Positions 8,650 through 18,246 of a stretch of DNA of 64,000 nucleotides are shown one piece after another. This DNA comes from Fibrobacterota bacterium (GTDB lineage Bacteria > Fibrobacterota > Chitinivibrionia > Chitinivibrionales > Chitinispirillaceae). The translations under genes were made by a program, and so were the position numbers. Each line of letters starts with the position of its first letter. The stretch's first letter is position 1. The stretch is taken from contig JAEZKC010000071.1 of assembly GCA_023436205.1 (NCBI GenBank), forward strand, positions 1 through 64,000, in the 5' to 3' direction. The notes beneath the pieces were generated by a model. That model made no database searches. It had not been told where the DNA came from and saw nothing but the letters and a program-made list of their open reading frames with translations.

Positions 8650-11298
8650 ACCAGTCGGATCAGTCAAATTAATCGGATTTCCACTAGTATATGTATATCG
8701 GTTCCAAAATTGCTCTGCAGGATCAACACTTGTAAAAATTCCTATTTCCGGGTCATAATTCCTTGCTTGAAAATAGAATTGACCTATTCCAGGAGCCCCA
8801 TTATTAGTACCCTCATCATCAAACTCTTTACCAGTAAATTTTTCCTTTACATCCGTTCCAGTGTGCAGACTTGACATATTTCCATATGCTTTAAACAATG
8901 TCGCTTCTGTTAGATTACCCTGATCATCAATCACAGCTCGAGTGGAGCCCAAATGGTCTTTTAAATAATAATTATAGGTAAATGACGTTACATTCTCATG
9001 CTCATCGTATACAGGGATAATTGCTATATCGCCAGTCATAGAATACTCAAGTCGGACCCCTGAAAACAGTTGCCTTAGAATGATCTTATCACCTTCGATT
9101 TCAGAATTGATATAGTCATCAAATACGGTAGATAACTCTATGCTGAAATAATCACCGTTATTCAATTCAAGGGAACTAGTTAAACTGTTATCATATTCAG
9201 TTCCAGGTAAATCAATGGTAATACTATTTACAGTAATAGGGCCAATTTCAGTAAAAGAAGTACGAGCGATACTGTTACCATTACTGGAAAGGATATCAAT
9301 AGGTTTGGTTATTTCAATACCGTTTTTAATATAAGTTATATTCAGTTTGCTTGCCGTTGAATTGAAAGTCTCAGGGACTCCGGTAATTGCAACATCAACA
9401 TTAATCTGTATTCCAGGGTTCTCGGATAAAACTCCGAAACCATCGATATATGCAGTCGTTTTCGTGTCTTCTGAAACAATGATAAAAGGTGAAAAACTGC
9501 TTACAGTTACATATACACCGTTACCTGTTACAGAATCTGGACTGAGTACAATCCATGCATTGTCTTCAAAATGGGCCACTTTTAACTTTTCAGGTATTAG
9601 GTGTGTGTTATCGGGAAATGGAATCGCAACAGACACTGATTTATTCAAGTTTATGGTTCCGGTGTAGTTAATGTACCGCCCAATTTTACGATAGGTTTCA
9701 GAAGCAAATGGTGATGCATTTTCTGAGGGAGTATTCGACACGTATACTATTGGAGCAAGCCCTTCTCCTATGACATCTCCGGAAATAATTACAGGAATAC
9801 TTCCTGATTCAGAATAATCTGAATACATTGAAAAATTATAATTCACACATGTTTCAGAAGCAGATAACACATAATTGCCATCATCAGAATATGCAAACAG
9901 CGGATATGATTGAGCATCATTCAATCTAGTATTAAATAACCTCTCAACATAATTCGGGGCAATGTCATCGTCGAAATCTGCAATCGGATCTACTGGATCA
10001 CCAGCAAGCATAACATCAGGTTCTGTTGAGAAAATCTTCGAGTAAATACCACCTGTAAGACTGGCATTGGAAAACATTCTTACTTCGGCAAATGGAGCAT
10101 TAAGTATTCCGAAAAGCCGACAATTGCATCCTATATTGATGGTTCCAGTATAGTTTGAGTAAATTTGAATATTTGCAGGAAACGCAGCATTTTTATAAAT
10201 TTCGGTTCTATCACCAAAACGGATTAAACCCTCAACATTAATTTCAACATTCTTTCCTGACTGTGCATTAATCTTTATATCCACATCCGATTCTAGATTA
10301 ATAGACTTAAAATTATAAACTCCCTCTGAAAGAATAATCTCCGAATTAGAAAAGGCGAATAAATCAGCATAATTACCTGGTTGTAGTGTCCTGGATAAAT
10401 GATTCCCTATGAAGATACTATCGTTACCAAAAGGAATTAACCCTTTTTGCTGAATATCGGGCAGAGTAATACTAGCATTCTGAACCTGATCACCAGTTAT
10501 TACAGGTGAATTAATTAATATTATACTTCCAGCAGCACTGATGTTCCCCTCTATACGAGTGCGATCTTTAATAGCTATATTACCGCCTGAGTATAGATCT
10601 CCTTTTAAAGTAGCTTCTAATCCAACTTCGATAAGATTTCTTGATCCAATAAGACCATATCCGGTATAGCTGGAACGATCATTAAAAAATGTTTTTTCAG
10701 ATGATAAGATTGCGTATTCAAACAACACACGTGGATCTATAGATTGAATGGGTTCTTCATTTATTATAGGTAGTTGAGGTAGGATACTAATTGTATCCGG
10801 GATTAATCCACTCACAAGCTGACCACTTATTGAATATACCGGAATCGTATTTGTTAATGTGAAACTACCACTTGCTGGATTTGAGTAATCATTGCTTTTG
10901 TTTACATTTGAATAATCAGAATAGTGTATTCCTATTACATTCCCCGCCGGATCAGGATATATTTCCCCTGGTTTAAGCTGTACACCAGAACATGAGTATT
11001 GTATTTTGAATACACCATTATCGAGATTTTCGCTTGTTATGGTTGCTCCAGGGCACCACCAAGGTTCAACGACAGATGTTTTCCCATCTTCAGACGCACC
11101 CAAATAATAAAAGATGAACCCATTTAAAGTCTCAGTCCCTGTATTCTTAATATAAATCCTAGGTTTGATGATGTTATTTTCTAAAACTGCTTCATCTTTA
11201 GAATAAACTTCGAGTTCAATAGCTGCGAAAATGTCAACAGTAGCGAGAATAAAAAACAAACAAGAAATCACTAACTTCGATAACTGTATTGGTTGCAT
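7855..11298 (-). CDS. Secreted Rhs-core protein with C-terminal WHH-type nuclease toxin domain
   Basis: The protein has 1147 residues from the ATG at 11298, chosen because AAGGAACGGG precedes it and a signal peptide begins there; an upstream in-frame ATG at 11340 lacks both. Order: a ~110-residue Ig-like domain, a beta-helix-like segment (~210-430) of short turns like polymer-forming/bactofilin proteins, further beta domains, then the Rhs core (~780-883) with DHLGSTR, GQFYFQARNYDPEIGIFTSVDP and the self-cleavage-like site NLTDPTGM. The last ~264 residues are a variable C-terminus ending in a WHH/HHH-type HNH/EndoVII nuclease pattern: SRSAHRASANKYL, PPGTVWHH near 1106, then TEH and a Gly-rich HKYRIGGYGLHYG tail. 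Oddly, it has no YD repeats of its own; those lie in the gene upstream. It probably acts on nucleic acid in a rival cell after core cleavage. Confidence 0.82.
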   Translation of the reverse strand: MQPIQLSKLVISCLFFILATVDIFAAIELEVYSKDEAVLENNIIKPRIYIKNTGTETLNGFIFYYLGASEDGKTSVVEPWWCPGATITSENLDNGVFKIQYSCSGVQLKPGEIYPDPAGNVIGIHYSDYSNVNKSNDYSNPASGSFTLTNTIPVYSISGQLVSGLIPDTISILPQLPIINEEPIQSIDPRVLFEYAILSSEKTFFNDRSSYTGYGLIGSRNLIEVGLEATLKGDLYSGGNIAIKDRTRIEGNISAAGSIILINSPVITGDQVQNASITLPDIQQKGLIPFGNDSIFIGNHLSRTLQPGNYADLFAFSNSEIILSEGVYNFKSINLESDVDIKINAQSGKNVEINVEGLIRFGDRTEIYKNAAFPANIQIYSNYTGTINIGCNCRLFGILNAPFAEVRMFSNASLTGGIYSKIFSTEPDVMLAGDPVDPIADFDDDIAPNYVERLFNTRLNDAQSYPLFAYSDDGNYVLSASETCVNYNFSMYSDYSESGSIPVIISGDVIGEGLAPIVYVSNTPSENASPFASETYRKIGRYINYTGTINLNKSVSVAIPFPDNTHLIPEKLKVAHFEDNAWIVLSPDSVTGNGVYVTVSSFSPFIIVSEDTKTTAYIDGFGVLSENPGIQINVDVAITGVPETFNSTASKLNITYIKNGIEITKPIDILSSNGNSIARTSFTEIGPITVNSITIDLPGTEYDNSLTSSLELNNGDYFSIELSTVFDDYINSEIEGDKIILRQLFSGVRLEYSMTGDIAIIPVYDEHENVTSFTYNYYLKDHLGSTRAVIDDQGNLTEATLFKAYGNMSSLHTGTDVKEKFTGKEFDDEGTNNGAPGIGQFYFQARNYDPEIGIFTSVDPAEQFWNRYTYTSGNPINLTDPTGMFVLQPTEEEYENEQYLENCNEYQEFRQGYEEEEYHYSVSYVLASYYYTKSVEAGHSSDNIERFLSKPINQITHYNPSIAIPFKQRSDEVGLWNASVLWAEDHPEATITFDIATTFVPLSLPVKGTKGVQYLDDALRFADDALKVGEDVFDVSNNLRVYETLFEAPITGVSRSAHRASANKYLASQLQSSPELTVLLNEQLGADVLSHMQSGRNLRNPPGTVWHHPSDRIGIMYLLRETEHTNPLLQEVLHKYRIGGYGLHYGN

Positions 11299-11375
11299 TA
11301 AATTCCCGTTCCTTAATGTAAACTTATTTCTTACAGCCATATGTAACTGAAGTATGAATCTAGTTCAAGTTCCCA

Positions 11376-13844
11376 TTAATCACTTATTTTAAGTACCCGG
11401 CTACCGGCTGCATCATATAATATAGAGACAATCGAAATCGGTTCCAAACCTTTAAAAATCATATAGCTGTAAATACTATTATCAGTACTTGAAAAGCTCA
11501 TATCATCAATATATGCTGTTCCCCTAAAATCAGCCTTTATCTCAGAAGGAAAACTAGAGAAGAAGTAAAATGAAATCGGCAGATTTCTCCAATCGTAGAC
11601 CGTGAGCATCTTTTTTTCAAAATCAATTATACAGTTGCCGAATTCATCATATAGAAATCTATTCGCAGCCGCGATTCCTTTAGTTGTCTTTAGGCGATTG
11701 GTATATATCGTAACATTTTCATTTTTTTCGATATCTTGATAAGTCCCACTATAATATTGGTAAGAAGGGTGATCTGAAGTACCCTCTTTTTTCGACTTGA
11801 ACCTTCCAGCAGGATCATATTGGTATGCTGATATACCCTCGCCTGGAATCGGATAAACTCCATTTATCACTGTAATATCAGTAAGCCTATTTAACCCATC
11901 GTAAATATAGCTATGCGTATACTCTTTTACAGTACTCATTTTATAATGATATCGAGCATTGCTGATATTACCATTATGAAGATTACCGTAATCAATTGTT
12001 TCTTCAAACAGATTATTGAACGGAGCTTTTATTCCGGTTAGTTTTCCCTGAATATCATGCTCATAACGCACTGTGTAGCTACTACCTGCGCCAGTCTGCC
12101 AGTATTTGAGTTTTCCCTTTAAATCATATTGATAGGACGACAAAATTTTTGATGTATTATCATTTTCCTGTATAATTTTTTGTAATCTGCCGAATTCATC
12201 ATAATTATAAAATTTTACGATTGTAGTATTTTTACTCTTAACAATTTCTCGTTTAATTTTACTCTGAATGTCGTATTGAAAGTTAATCTCTGTTTCTGGA
12301 ACCCCTGGAATAATTTTGATTTTCTTTACGACTCGTCCTTCATTGTCATAACTAAATAAATCAATTACATACTGTTTTTCAGCTTCCGAACAACTTGGTA
12401 TACTTCCTGTATACCCATACGATACAGAAGCGACTACTCTTCCTTTATAATTTTCTAGATGAGGTAAATTTGTATTTACCCGGTCATAATTACACACCGC
12501 CAAGTTGGTAACATTATCATAGAAGTACCTTATCAAAGGTATATAATTCGATTCACCACAAGTCACTTGCCAACCGATTGTCTCAAGCCGGTTATATCCA
12601 TCATAGTTGTACACTAGTGTACGGATGATATTACCTTTCCTATCCTCTGAAACAACAGAGGAAAGTAACCCGGCATCATTATACTGGTACTTCAAAATAG
12701 CACCATCTGCACTGTTTTTATATATTAACTGTGAAAGTTTATTGTACCGATATACGGTGCCTGTAACCAAATTAATTCCGGGAGGTGTTTCACTGATAAT
12801 ATTTCCCATAACATCGTACATATAGGATGTTATAATACTCGACGCATCGATAGGAGGTTTAGCAGTATTAGCCCAAGTCTTAATTTTGCGCCCAAATACA
12901 TCAGTAATAGTTTGACTAAAGGAGCCATCAGAATTACAAACTACAGAGAGATAATGTGTTGCATCAGTAACATTTGCTGGTAGTGATGGCACAATCGATA
13001 CAAGTTTTGTCAAAGCTGTACATTTTAAGAAGCCATCAAGATCCCTATCTGCTGCTCCAGATGGTTTTGTACCGAAATACCAGTATTGAGCAGGGTTGCC
13101 ATCAATAGAGTATTCCCTCCCCGGACCACCTTTTCTAACTACTCTTCCAAGTGGATCAAGGGAATATTCCGTTTCAAAGTAATGAAAACCTTCAGCATTT
13201 CCCCCTTCACCAGCGATCCCATAATATACTCGGGCAGCACTCTCTACGCTTTCAATACCTACGTACCCCCCCCCAGTTGCTGCGGGTGCTGGAAGATAAG
13301 TCTTTTGTAGCCGACCAGTGTTATCATAAACATTATCTGTAACAAGTGCATCAGCATCTACTTTACCATAAAGTTTTATCTGACTTTCAGTTACCCTTCC
13401 GAGCCCATCAGTATATGTTGTACTTATAAGTGGTGAATTTCCATCATCACTATAAGTCGTAACCTTAGTAAAATTTGGCTGCTTTTCAGATGGCATTCCA
13501 TTTTCAGGGCATGTGGAGTTGCCTCTTGCGACAGCTGTTTTTCCATTCAGAATCCACGTTAGGTCGGTTCCATCAAACACAATAGAAAATTGAGCGGAAA
13601 AAGAACCCGGCTTGAAAACTCTAAGCTGGCCTTGATCCTCACCTACAACCCCTCCTCCAGTAAATTTATTATCAAGTCCAATAACATATTTTTCATCTAC
13701 TGTGCCAGTATTAGTAAAACCGAACCATGCTCTGTATTTGGTATCGGTAATTTTTTCGACACAGTTCAGCTCAGGAGTAACAACTGCATAGAGTTGACCT
13801 GCAGCAAATAATGTAAAAAACAATACCTTCATATTGAAATCCAT
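11376..13844 (-). CDS. Secreted YD-repeat (Rhs) protein without core or toxin
   Basis: The protein has 822 residues from the ATG at 13844, chosen because GGGAG lies upstream and a signal peptide (MDFNMKVLFFTLFAAGQLYA) follows; the open frame extends 35 codons further. Residues ~20-110 are a beta-sandwich module (YRAWFGFTNTG, FKPGSFSAQFSIVFDG). The rest is a run of YD repeats such as YTDGLGRVTESQ, YDVMGNIISE, YDEFGRLQKI, YDGLNRLTDI and YDPAGRFKSK, which build the Rhs cocoon. It stops at LYDAAGSRVLKISD, exactly where a complete Rhs protein continues into the DHLGSTR core. The core is in the next gene, 77 bp downstream. First gene of the operon after a near-consensus promoter. Inference: it forms the toxin capsule together with its neighbour. 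Confidence 0.82.
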   Translation of the reverse strand: MDFNMKVLFFTLFAAGQLYAVVTPELNCVEKITDTKYRAWFGFTNTGTVDEKYVIGLDNKFTGGGVVGEDQGQLRVFKPGSFSAQFSIVFDGTDLTWILNGKTAVARGNSTCPENGMPSEKQPNFTKVTTYSDDGNSPLISTTYTDGLGRVTESQIKLYGKVDADALVTDNVYDNTGRLQKTYLPAPAATGGGYVGIESVESAARVYYGIAGEGGNAEGFHYFETEYSLDPLGRVVRKGGPGREYSIDGNPAQYWYFGTKPSGAADRDLDGFLKCTALTKLVSIVPSLPANVTDATHYLSVVCNSDGSFSQTITDVFGRKIKTWANTAKPPIDASSIITSYMYDVMGNIISETPPGINLVTGTVYRYNKLSQLIYKNSADGAILKYQYNDAGLLSSVVSEDRKGNIIRTLVYNYDGYNRLETIGWQVTCGESNYIPLIRYFYDNVTNLAVCNYDRVNTNLPHLENYKGRVVASVSYGYTGSIPSCSEAEKQYVIDLFSYDNEGRVVKKIKIIPGVPETEINFQYDIQSKIKREIVKSKNTTIVKFYNYDEFGRLQKIIQENDNTSKILSSYQYDLKGKLKYWQTGAGSSYTVRYEHDIQGKLTGIKAPFNNLFEETIDYGNLHNGNISNARYHYKMSTVKEYTHSYIYDGLNRLTDITVINGVYPIPGEGISAYQYDPAGRFKSKKEGTSDHPSYQYYSGTYQDIEKNENVTIYTNRLKTTKGIAAANRFLYDEFGNCIIDFEKKMLTVYDWRNLPISFYFFSSFPSEIKADFRGTAYIDDMSFSSTDNSIYSYMIFKGLEPISIVSILYDAAGSRVLKISD

Positions 13845-13974
13845 TAAGAATCGCTCCCAGCAAGGAAGGATGATATGTAGTCGTAAATGCTGATATGAGA
13901 GCAACCGATTGAAAACGGGTGATAGCAGGGTAGTTCTCAATGCAGGCATTGACTGCCACTTTTAATAAGGATTG

Positions 13975-14003
13975 AATATATACTAATCAGAAATTAATGT
14001 CAA
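13975..14003 (-). promoter_or_regulatory. Sigma-70 promoter of the Rhs-like operon
   Basis: On the minus strand TTGACA (14003-13998) and TATATT (13980-13975) are separated by exactly 17 bp, a perfect -35 with a near-perfect -10. It points at the YD-repeat gene, leaving a leader of about 125 nt before the ATG at 13844. Confidence 0.7.
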
Positions 14004-14206
14004 TGATTGAAATCGAAAATTTATCATTACATTTATCTTCAGGGGAAAACAATCCAGAAAAAAGTCATTGTTTTTCACTGTAAGATAGTGATTTTGCAAA
14101 GTTTACATTCCAAAGTTAGTATCCAGTAATAGATTTCCAATTACAGTGGATTCGAACTACGTCTACTAGAACTAAGGGGACACATTTAGCCTTGAAGGCT
14201 TTTATA

Positions 14207-15544
14207 TCAAAATTTTATACATTTTAATCTGCTCATTGCGGAGATTTTTCCAACAAGCGGGAAAGGGAGCTCATCATCAGGGGTAATAGTAGAAGATAAA
14301 AGATAATTTGTATAGGACTTGTTTTCATCACTCGCCACTAAGGATCGCGCCCAAACATGTCCTTTGATTTGTACCTGTCTCATTTCAATATCATGATCTG
14401 TAATTACAGCACCGACAATCGATGCCCCAGGCTCGATAAGAATAAATGGGTGGTCAACCACTACTTGTTTTTCATTTGGAGCAAGTATGCATAAAAATGT
14501 CCCTCTAACTTTAGAGTTTGCCTTAATGAATAACCCACCCTGGCTTAAGGAATCAGCAACACCTCCTCGCAAAACGGCAAAGAGATTCATACTACCAGTT
14601 TTTACACAATTTGAAATGATAAGTGAATCATTTGAATAAAATTGTGAATTATGGTAACCCCCATTCAAATACATTTGTTTAGAGCTATAGAGAACACTAC
14701 TTTCAGAAAAACCACCTTCAACAGACATAACTTTAGCAAAAATCTTTGAATGGTTAATGCTGATATCCCTTCTGATGCTAAGCTTTCCAGAAACAACCAA
14801 TTGACTGTTGTTTATATACCCGGAATTCAACACATAATCACCTTGAACCAGAATAATAGTATCTTTCAGCTGCATATTAGCGGTATAAGTCTGTGATTGT
14901 ACACCAATTGAAAGTTTTGCAAATGTTTCGGCAAAAGATGAAAATGTATTTATTACTGATGAAGAATCAAATGGCAAATTTGGTGATTCACGATTCAATA
15001 CTCTACTCTGGTAATCTGCAATCGGTCTGTCACGGCTGTTACGATAGATGTTACCATGGTGAAGTGTAATGTAACCATCAATTGATGATCCCTCATTCAA
15101 AACAAGCCCACCAATGTGGCCCGTAAGGGTTAGAGATGGTTTTAACAGTTCGGGAATGTCTCGCACAACCAAACCAGATATCGAATAGCTTGATTTCTTG
15201 TATTCACCAGAAGATACTATTCTAGAAAACAAACCAAATTTTTGCACAGAGACCTGGATTTTTCCAATTGAACCCAACATCTCTTCAAACTTATCAGTCT
15301 CCCAGTTCATGGAATGACCATCGCCGCCGCTAAGAAAGAATTCAGCCCTGCTTAAACCTGATTCTGCAAGCAGTTTAGCTTGCAGGTGTTGCTTTTCGCG
15401 AGCAGCGGAAACTCGTACATGACGCAATTCAATGAGTGATATCGAGAAGAGAATCGAGAATATGGAAAGAACAAGGAACACTATATATAGTGTATAGCCG
15501 CCATTGTTTTTACAAATATTTAAGATGCTACGATTTCTATTCAT
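14207..15544 (-). CDS. GspK-like minor pseudopilin with large beta-helix domain (copy 1)
   Basis: The protein has 445 residues. The N-terminus is a class III prepilin signal: a short basic leader, then G^YTLYIVFLVLSIFSILFSI. It lacks Glu at +5, as GspK/PilX tip pilins do. AKLLAESGLSRAEFFLSG continues the PilX/GspK helix. From ~130 on, the usual GspK alpha domain is replaced by repeated short turns (LTGHIGGLVLNEGSSIDG, LVVSGKLSIRRDISINHSKI, LIEPGASIVGAVITDHDI) typical of a polymer-forming beta-helix. It overlaps the GspJ-like gene by 8 bp as the last gene of a three-gene pseudopilin operon. A paralogue lies at 25248-26540. Probable tip subunit of a pseudopilus; the ligand of the helix is unknown. 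Confidence 0.8.
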   Translation of the reverse strand: MNRNRSILNICKNNGGYTLYIVFLVLSIFSILFSISLIELRHVRVSAAREKQHLQAKLLAESGLSRAEFFLSGGDGHSMNWETDKFEEMLGSIGKIQVSVQKFGLFSRIVSSGEYKKSSYSISGLVVRDIPELLKPSLTLTGHIGGLVLNEGSSIDGYITLHHGNIYRNSRDRPIADYQSRVLNRESPNLPFDSSSVINTFSSFAETFAKLSIGVQSQTYTANMQLKDTIILVQGDYVLNSGYINNSQLVVSGKLSIRRDISINHSKIFAKVMSVEGGFSESSVLYSSKQMYLNGGYHNSQFYSNDSLIISNCVKTGSMNLFAVLRGGVADSLSQGGLFIKANSKVRGTFLCILAPNEKQVVVDHPFILIEPGASIVGAVITDHDIEMRQVQIKGHVWARSLVASDENKSYTNYLLSSTITPDDELPFPLVGKISAMSRLKCIKF

Positions 15545-15965
15545 TCAGCACTACAACCCCACCTACCCACCCACCCAATTTCAGTTCGGTCTCCCAAAAC
15601 AAGAGATCTCTAATCTGATAGTTGAACGCAAATTCCTTGATATTACTGCAGATTTGTTCACTTCCGCTATACAGAACGCCCTCATTTACCCATAAAGTAA
15701 TGAGGGAATCGGAGCCTTCTTTATTGTATTCCAAATACTTTTCTGTATAGTTCTGAATAACACTGATTTCCTTTAAAGCTTGATCAATTCTTTTTTTTGT
15801 AACGATCATTTCCTGCACTTTCTCAGCCTGCTTATTTTGCGATCTAAACCATTTACCCATATCAGTAAACATTGCCAGAGCTAAAGTCATGACAATACCG
15901 GCAATTGAAATGGCAATAATCAGTTCCAGCAATGTATAACCTGAAGAAAGAATTTTACTTTTCAC
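15537..15965 (-). CDS. GspJ/PilW-like minor pseudopilin
   Basis: The protein has 142 residues with a GTG start behind AGGAGG. The prepilin motif SSG^YTLLELIIAISIAGIVM has Glu at +5 and is followed by a single hydrophobic helix; the C-terminal ~100 residues form a small globular domain. Family members join the pseudopilus tip after cleavage by prepilin peptidase (not in this window). It overlaps the upstream GspI-like gene by 11 bp and the downstream GspK-like gene by 8 bp, so the three are translationally coupled. GspJ versus PilW cannot be settled from this sequence. Confidence 0.8.
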   Translation of the reverse strand: MKSKILSSGYTLLELIIAISIAGIVMTLALAMFTDMGKWFRSQNKQAEKVQEMIVTKKRIDQALKEISVIQNYTEKYLEYNKEGSDSLITLWVNEGVLYSGSEQICSNIKEFAFNYQIRDLLFWETELKLGGWVGGVVVLNE

Positions 15966-16329
15966 TTTTCCTCCTGCCGTAAAAAGTAAATTCGCTCCGT
16001 AGCTTGTGGTCTTTAACTCTCATTTTGTATTGTACCAGGTCTGTTCCGGTATACTCAGTCTGAATCAACCATTCTGTACCTAAAACAGTTCTTCTTTTTA
16101 CAGGTAGAATCTGATCAGGGTAGGCTCTGACCAGTGCGGATTCCTGCTCGATAAGGCAATTTGCAATAATTTCCTTTTCAGCGTCAGTAGAATCTGTGTT
16201 TTTGTAAGCAATCAAACTCAAAGGAATAATTGCAATCAAGAGGATAGACAAGGAGATGAGAACTTCGAGAAGGGTAAATCCTGAGATGGTGGAAGTTGTT
16301 ATGGAGCAAAATTCTTTGTTTTTTTGCAT
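15955..16329 (-). CDS. GspI/PilV-like minor pseudopilin
   Basis: The protein has 124 residues. The prepilin motif TISG^FTLLEVLISLSILLIA has Glu at +5 and a hydrophobic helix. The remaining ~80 residues match the short GspI/PilV head in size and in features such as the ENCLIEQESALVRA-like region and TEWLIQTEY. It is the first gene of a minus-strand pseudopilin operon that diverges from the ATPase gene across a 405-bp repeat-bearing gap. Together GspI, J and K would form the pseudopilus tip. Confidence 0.78.
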   Translation of the reverse strand: MQKNKEFCSITTSTISGFTLLEVLISLSILLIAIIPLSLIAYKNTDSTDAEKEIIANCLIEQESALVRAYPDQILPVKRRTVLGTEWLIQTEYTGTDLVQYKMRVKDHKLRSEFTFYGRRKSEK

Positions 16330-16734
16330 TTAAAAATTCCAGGAGCAGACCAATTTAAAATTATGAATCACAAAATAATTTCGGTTAGTTTGGATTTGTG
16401 ACTTAATCCCAATTAGATAGTCACACATCCGCTCATGCTGAGCTCCTAGTCGAAGTATGAGCTCCAAGTGCTTGTTAAAAATATCGAACCAAAAACAAAA
16501 CCCTTCGGCACATTCCGCTCATGCTGAGCAGTCTTCGGTCGAAGCATGGCTCTTAATTTATTAAGAAAAATAAAAACAGGAGCACACCCTTCGACCGCGG
16601 ACTGCTCTGGGTGAGCGGATCCCTTGGAACAGGACTAATCTCGGGCGAGACGGAGGGCAGGAGAAAAAAAATCAAGTGCTCCCCCCCTACCATAATTTAT
16701 ACTCTCAAATATTGTTTTCACTTTCGGAATTGCC
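16330..16734. repeat. Divergent intergenic region with REP-like inverted repeats
   Basis: This 405-bp gap separates the divergent pseudopilin and ATPase genes. It holds two left-type units (near 16432 and 16518, GCTCATGCTGAGCAG followed by TCTTCGGTCGAAGCATG) and one right-type, inverted unit (near 16588-16620, CCCTTCGACCGCGGACTGC). Both promoters must lie here but I see no clear consensus for either. The short reading frames inside it are repeat translations. Confidence 0.75.
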
Positions 16735-18246
16735 ATGACCGCGAGCACCATAACCCAAAGCACCGCTGTTTCCAAAGAGGAACTGAATCAGTTTCAGAGC
16801 CGGTCCATTTCCAATTCAGTGTTGTCAAAAGTGCCTTATGAGCTGGCGGTTGAATATGGCGTATTGCCGTTTAATATAGAAGAGAATGGCAATATCTGTG
16901 TATTGGCAGCATCTCCTTATGATTTTTCAGCCCTGCAGACTATTCAGATGCATACTGGTTACACGATAGTGCCCAGCCCTGCTCCAAAAGAGCAGCTGCT
17001 CAAATTGATCGCTCACCATTACGGTCCTCAAAAACAGATAACCAAAACAGAAACACGGGAACAACAGCGCAGCAGATTGCTTTACAGCCTGCATGATTCA
17101 GCAATTTCAATTGTTAACGATATAATTCACGAAGCGATCAGACTTTCTGCAAGTGATATCCATTTTGAGCCATTTGAAAGAGAGATGTGCGTACGGTTCC
17201 GCATTGATGGAGTACTGCAGGAGATGCTCAGTGTCCCCTCTGGTCGCATTGCAGAAGTGATATCCCGGCTTAAGATCATGTCCAGAATGGACATTGCAGA
17301 AAAAAGGCGCCCACAGGACGGCAGAATAAGAATCTCTGAACAGGGCAAAGACGTAGATATTCGAGTAAGCACATTGCCCACTGATTTCGGAGAGAAAGCA
17401 GTACTGCGATTACTGGATAAAAATCAGCTTTCGATATCGCTTGACACCATCGGCATGGACCCGCAAAGGCTACAGCTATTCAAAAAAGCGATACAGATGC
17501 CAAATGGCATCGTGCTCATTACCGGACCTACAGGATCTGGTAAAACCACAACCCTTTACGGGGCAATAAATCATATAAAACGCCCTGACATTAACATATC
17601 AACCGTGGAAGATCCCATAGAGTACAATATTACAGGGGTAAACCAGACCCAGGTGAATACTCTGATCGGCAACACCTTCGCATCTTCGCTGCGTACTCTT
17701 CTTCGCCAGGACCCTGACGTAATCATGGTTGGCGAGATGCGAGACCAGGAGACATCCGAGATAGCCATCAGGTCATCTCTCACTGGTCATTTAGTACTAA
17801 GTACGCTGCATACCAACGATGCCCCCTCGGCAGTAACTCGCCTGCTGGATATGGGAATAGAACCCTATCTGGTATCATCATCTGTCACGCTTATTGTGGC
17901 TCAGAGGCTGGTGAGAAAAATCTGCCCATCCTGCAAATGTGAAACTGAAGTACCTGAAGATATACGTAACAGTCTCGGTTTGTCCGGCAGTGTTAAATTC
18001 TACAAGGGGCTAGGGTGCTCCAGCTGCGGCCATACCGGGTATAAGGGACGTACCGGTTTTTTTGAAGTATTGCCTGTAAGTGATACCATCCGCAGCTTGA
18101 TAAATAAAAAAGCCTATGCCGCTGAGATAAGAAACGCTGCCATACAAGAAGGTATGGTTTTGCTGCGCGAAAGCGCGGCATCCATGCTGATTGACGGTAT
18201 TACCACTGCAGAAGAAGTGCTTCGAGAAGTTTCGGTAATCTCCTGA
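16735..18246 (+). CDS. gspE: Type II secretion / type IV pilus assembly ATPase
   Basis: The protein has 503 residues. An N-terminal MshEN/T2SSE_N domain (residues ~20-105) precedes the hexameric ATPase core. Visible motifs: Walker A GPTGSGKTTT (~265), Asp-box region STVEDPIEY, Walker B-type LLRQDPDVIMVGEMRD, His-box TGHLVLSTLHTND, and a CPSC/CSSC four-cysteine zinc motif (~400-430), as in GspE and PilB. It powers pseudopilus extension from the cytoplasmic face of the inner membrane. It starts the plus-strand part of the locus, but a repeat block and a GIY-YIG gene separate it from the secretin. PilB is the alternative name; the pseudopilin and GspC-like neighbours favour a T2SS-like system slightly. 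Confidence 0.88.
   Translation: MTASTITQSTAVSKEELNQFQSRSISNSVLSKVPYELAVEYGVLPFNIEENGNICVLAASPYDFSALQTIQMHTGYTIVPSPAPKEQLLKLIAHHYGPQKQITKTETREQQRSRLLYSLHDSAISIVNDIIHEAIRLSASDIHFEPFEREMCVRFRIDGVLQEMLSVPSGRIAEVISRLKIMSRMDIAEKRRPQDGRIRISEQGKDVDIRVSTLPTDFGEKAVLRLLDKNQLSISLDTIGMDPQRLQLFKKAIQMPNGIVLITGPTGSGKTTTLYGAINHIKRPDINISTVEDPIEYNITGVNQTQVNTLIGNTFASSLRTLLRQDPDVIMVGEMRDQETSEIAIRSSLTGHLVLSTLHTNDAPSAVTRLLDMGIEPYLVSSSVTLIVAQRLVRKICPSCKCETEVPEDIRNSLGLSGSVKFYKGLGCSSCGHTGYKGRTGFFEVLPVSDTIRSLINKKAYAAEIRNAAIQEGMVLLRESAASMLIDGITTAEEVLREVSVIS

Noticed and set aside
14135..14160. GTTCGAATCC-like T-loop sequence on the minus strand, possible tRNA or att remnant
   Set aside because: The flanking bases do not form a T-stem, and no acceptor or anticodon arm can be drawn.
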